A stretch of DNA of 64,000 bases, taken from assembly GCF_003050705.1 (NCBI RefSeq), contig NZ_QAOG01000003.1:434001-498000 (forward strand), written 5' to 3'. The stretch comes from Sphingomonas aurantiaca. Its GTDB lineage: Bacteria > Pseudomonadota > Alphaproteobacteria > Sphingomonadales > Sphingomonadaceae. Both the position numbers and the translations under genes were made by a program. The notes below the pieces were generated by a model. The model ran no database searches, was not told where the DNA came from, and worked only from the letters and a program-made list of their open reading frames with translations. Shown here piece after piece: positions 61,442 to 64,000 of the stretch (the stretch's first letter is position 1; each line of letters opens with the position of its first letter).

Positions 61442-63334
61442 TTAGAAGGACTCGAACCCGTCGTCGTCGAACGCGCCGGCATCCGCCATGGCGGGGACCT
61501 TCGCCGTCGACATCCGAGCCTCACGCTGCGGTGAGTTCGCTCGAAGCGCGGCCCGGCCGCCCCCGTACCCGCTCGCGAACCGGCCCGCCTGTCCCGACGG
61601 CGCGCCGATGCGGAACTTCGCCGCCTGTTCGGTCAGTGCAGCGACCTCCGAGGTGAGGTTGCGCGCGGCGGCCGAGGTCTGCTCGACCATCGCTGCATTC
61701 TGCTGAGTCGCCTGATCCATCGCGGTGACCGCGGTGCTGATATCGGTGATCGCGGTCGACTGCGCGCGGTTGTCGCCGGCGATCTCGGCGAGCAGCGTGT
61801 GCACGCCGCGGACATCCGCCGAGATCGCCGACAAGGCACCGTCGACGCGCTGCACGCGTTCCACCGCGGTGCCGATATCGGCCTGCGTCGCGGTCAGTTG
61901 GTCGCGCGCGCGCCCCGCCTCTTCCTCGGCGCGCATCGCCAGCGCGGATACGAGGTCGGCGACGACCGCGAACCCGCGTCCCGCCTCGCCTGCACGCCCC
62001 GCCTCGACCGCGGCGTTCATCGCCAGCACGCGCGTCTGGAACGCGATCTTGTCGAGCCCCTCGATTACGCTGTCGATGCCCTTTGCACTCTCGCTGACCC
62101 GGGTCATCGCCTGGACCGCCTCGTCGGCAATCTCGCGGCCGCCGGCGACCGTGGTGATCGCGCCGTCCGCGCGCTCGACCGTCCGTCCGGCGGCGACCGC
62201 GGTCGCCTGCAGGCGCTGGTCCATCTGCGCGATCGCGGCGGCGGTCTCCTCCAGGCTGGCGGCATTGCCCTCGGTGCGGCGGGCGAGATCCTCGCTCGCC
62301 TGCGCGATCTCCTGCGATCCGGTGCTGATCATCGTGGTCCCTTGCGCGACCGATCCGATCAATCCGCGCAGGCTGTCGATAGCGCTGTTGAAATTATCCT
62401 TGAGTCCGGTGAACGGCGCGTGGAGATCGGCATCGATCTTGGCGGTCAAATCACCATCCGCCAGCGCGGTGAGGCCCGTGCCCAGGCTGTCGACGATCAG
62501 CGCCGCCTGCGCCTGTTTCGCCGCCTCGGCCGCCTGTAGCTGGTTGCGGAACGCCAGCATCGCCTTGGCGATGTCGCCCAGCTCGTCGCCGCGATCCGCC
62601 CCCGTCACTTCGGCGTCGAGATTCCCGTCGCCGAGCTCGCGCATCGTTTCCGCCAACACGATGATCGGCTTGACGACCCGGCGCACGGCCAGCGTCACGA
62701 ACGCGATCGTCCCTGCGATGCCGATCCCCAGCGTGATGACGAGAAGGATCATCGCGATCTGCCCGACCCGCTCGGCATCGTCCGCGGACCGGTGCGAATT
62801 CGCCTCGATCGCGTCCGACGCGGCACCCATCGCGACCTCGAGGCCGCGGAACTGATCGAAGAATCCCGGCAGCATCGCGCGCGCGGCGCCGGGATCGGTG
62901 CCGATGCGATCGATCAGCCGTTCGGCGGACTGGACATAGGCCTCCATCGGCGCCGCCAGCTTCGAGGTTACCGCGGCGACCGAGGCGTCGCCGGTATAGG
63001 CCGAGTCCGCCGCTATGCCCTTGCGCAGCTCGGCGAGATGGCCGCGGAAGTCGTTCTGGATATCGCTGCTCTTGAGCGTGCTGCCCGGCTCCGCGGCCTG
63101 GAACGAAGCCAGCACGTCGCTGCGGATGGCGTCGTGCATCATGTCCGCGCCTTCGTGGTTGGCGAAGAGCGCTGCCGCCGCCGTCTGGCGGTGTTGCGCG
63201 GCGGTCTGCATCCAGGCGGCGGCGATGCCGGTCGCGCCGCAGAGCAGCATCAGCGCGAACAGAGCCGCGCCTGCGATACGGATGGCACGGTTCAGCGACA
63301 TCGCATCGCGCGCTCTGGACTTTGAGTGTGACAT
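61442..63334 (-). CDS. Methyl-accepting chemotaxis protein
   Basis: A 630-residue transmembrane receptor. Two membrane segments (about 18-38 and 192-214) flank a ~155-residue periplasmic four-helix-like domain. HAMP follows, with a further linker, then the coiled-coil signalling domain. The hairpin tip reads FQTRVLAMNAAVEAGRAGEAGRGFAVVA (in parts, a close match to the MCP consensus). The C-terminus FDDDGFESF may recruit adaptors. Ligand unknown. The ATG at 63334 is chosen; one at 63301 is possible. Confidence 0.9.
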   Translation of the reverse strand: MSHSKSRARDAMSLNRAIRIAGAALFALMLLCGATGIAAAWMQTAAQHRQTAAAALFANHEGADMMHDAIRSDVLASFQAAEPGSTLKSSDIQNDFRGHLAELRKGIAADSAYTGDASVAAVTSKLAAPMEAYVQSAERLIDRIGTDPGAARAMLPGFFDQFRGLEVAMGAASDAIEANSHRSADDAERVGQIAMILLVITLGIGIAGTIAFVTLAVRRVVKPIIVLAETMRELGDGNLDAEVTGADRGDELGDIAKAMLAFRNQLQAAEAAKQAQAALIVDSLGTGLTALADGDLTAKIDADLHAPFTGLKDNFNSAIDSLRGLIGSVAQGTTMISTGSQEIAQASEDLARRTEGNAASLEETAAAIAQMDQRLQATAVAAGRTVERADGAITTVAGGREIADEAVQAMTRVSESAKGIDSVIEGLDKIAFQTRVLAMNAAVEAGRAGEAGRGFAVVADLVSALAMRAEEEAGRARDQLTATQADIGTAVERVQRVDGALSAISADVRGVHTLLAEIAGDNRAQSTAITDISTAVTAMDQATQQNAAMVEQTSAAARNLTSEVAALTEQAAKFRIGAPSGQAGRFASGYGGGRAALRANSPQREARMSTAKVPAMADAGAFDDDGFESF

Positions 63335-63375
63335 GTTTCGGCGACCTCTTCCGGACTCGGGCAAAATTACATTCC

Positions 63376-63381
63376 TATAAT
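63376..63381 (+). promoter_or_regulatory. Perfect TATAAT upstream of the porin gene
   Basis: TATAAT lies 40 bp before the porin ATG in the spacer divergent from the chemotaxis receptor. A good -35 at 17 bp is not evident, so promoter assignment is tentative. Confidence 0.35.
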
Positions 63382-63420
63382 AGGACAAGCCGATTGGCCG
63401 GAGGATGGCGCGTGAATATT

Positions 63421-64000
63421 ATGGCAGTGTCTCGATTTGCCCTGCCGGCACTTTTACTGTCTGCGGCTTGGACCCATCTTGCTGCCGCGCAGTCCGGCGC
63501 ACCCGAATCCGCGCCCCGCGCCGTCACGGTCGAGGGGCGGTACGTCCTTGATCTCATGGGCAACGTCGCCGGTGGGGACAAGCGCGGCGCACGCGTGCTG
63601 GGCAATGCCGAGCTGACCGCGGACGGCGATCTGGACCGGCTGGCGGGCTGGCGCGGCGCGCGCGCGCATCTGCATCTGCTGGGCAATCATGGCGGGGCGA
63701 TCAACACGCTGGCGGGGACGTTGCAGGGCGTCGACAATATCGAAGTCGCCAAGGGACGCGCCAAACTGTACGAGGCGTGGGTCGAGCAGGACATTGCCGG
63801 TGGTCGTGCGGCGTTGCTGGTCGGACTGTCCGACCTGAACGTCGATTTCTACCAGAATGATTCGGCGGGGCTGTTGGTCGCGCCGGCGTTCGGCATCGGG
63901 TCTGAACTCGCGGCGACAGGCCCCAACGGACCGTCAATCTTTCCCTCGACCGCGTTGACGCTGCGGCTAAACGTGGCGATCGCCAGCTTGGGCTATGTCC
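63421..64000 (+). CDS. Carbohydrate-selective porin OprB family, N-terminal part (cut by the window edge)
   Basis: The frame is open to the window end, giving about 193 residues. A signal peptide of about 24 residues ends LAAA-QSG. The mature start AVTVEGRYVLDLMGNVAGG and segments WVEQDIAGGRAALLVGL and DLNVDFYQNDSAGLLV match OprB-like porins, which pass sugars across the outer membrane. The ATG at 63421 follows GGAGGA by about 16 nt; a GTG at 63412 is better spaced and may be the true start. Divergent from the chemotaxis receptor. Confidence 0.8.
   Translation, partial: MAVSRFALPALLLSAAWTHLAAAQSGAPESAPRAVTVEGRYVLDLMGNVAGGDKRGARVLGNAELTADGDLDRLAGWRGARAHLHLLGNHGGAINTLAGTLQGVDNIEVAKGRAKLYEAWVEQDIAGGRAALLVGLSDLNVDFYQNDSAGLLVAPAFGIGSELAATGPNGPSIFPSTALTLRLNVAIASLGYV

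Overview
The window reads as chromosomal DNA from a GC-rich alphaproteobacterium, most likely Sphingomonas or a close sphingomonad. The case rests on gene content: a CtrA cell-cycle regulator with a GANTC methylation site upstream, a PstA with a long periplasmic insert, a Dps, pirin/WrbA and TamA/TamB complement, a leucine/isovalerate catabolic operon, and many intergenic palindromes of the kind common in sphingomonads. No integrase, transposase, phage structural gene or CRISPR array was seen. The genus is an inference; the order-level placement is firmer.

Layout. 1-4.5 kb: end of a gamma-glutamyltransferase gene, UDP-glucose dehydrogenase, a phasin, a PilZ-like protein, an SDR dehydrogenase and a small Ala/Pro-rich secreted protein. 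4.6-12.1 kb, minus strand: a complete phosphate regulon, phoR-pstS-pstC-pstA-pstB-phoU-phoB, with a Pho-box-like triple repeat before pstS and two palindromic repeats between pstS and pstC. 12.3-14.9 kb: a four-gene cassette with a Tat-signal-bearing small protein, a PqqD-like chaperone, an HprK-related kinase and a nucleotidyltransferase. It looks like the poorly characterised 'HprK-related kinase A' peptide system, and the first gene is a candidate substrate.

14.9-25.4 kb: VanZ-like protein and Gph; divergently glmU, a lipoprotein gene and glmS; then Dps, a fructokinase-like ROK kinase, and a receiver-GGDEF-EAL protein followed by a CHASE4-type histidine kinase. 25.5-36.9 kb: DNA polymerase IV, a phospholipase D family protein, CtrA, an LysR regulator diverging from pirin and wrbA, an ArsB-type transporter, a phosphoesterase, an MFS transporter and a second LysR regulator. 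36.9-43.2 kb: a tightly packed acyl-CoA operon (isovaleryl-CoA dehydrogenase, both methylcrotonyl-CoA carboxylase subunits, a MaoC hydratase, a CitE-like lyase) with a barstar-family gene inserted between the two carboxylase genes.

43.3-54 kb: tRNA-Glu, recJ, a prolyl-4-hydroxylase-like protein, an RcnB-like protein, an orphan [2Fe-2S] subunit, a FucP-type sugar transporter, a likely glutarate CoA-transferase/glutaryl-CoA dehydrogenase pair, and a small divergent regulatory module: a 58-residue and a 108-residue protein facing an S24/LexA-like repressor across a perfect 14-bp palindrome. 54-64 kb: tamA-tamB, nagZ, a chemotaxis receptor and the start of an OprB-type porin.

At least five families of intergenic palindromes are visible. 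One is a ~105-bp REPIN-like element present four times. Several sit next to or overlap start and stop codons, so they are part of how neighbouring transcripts end or begin.
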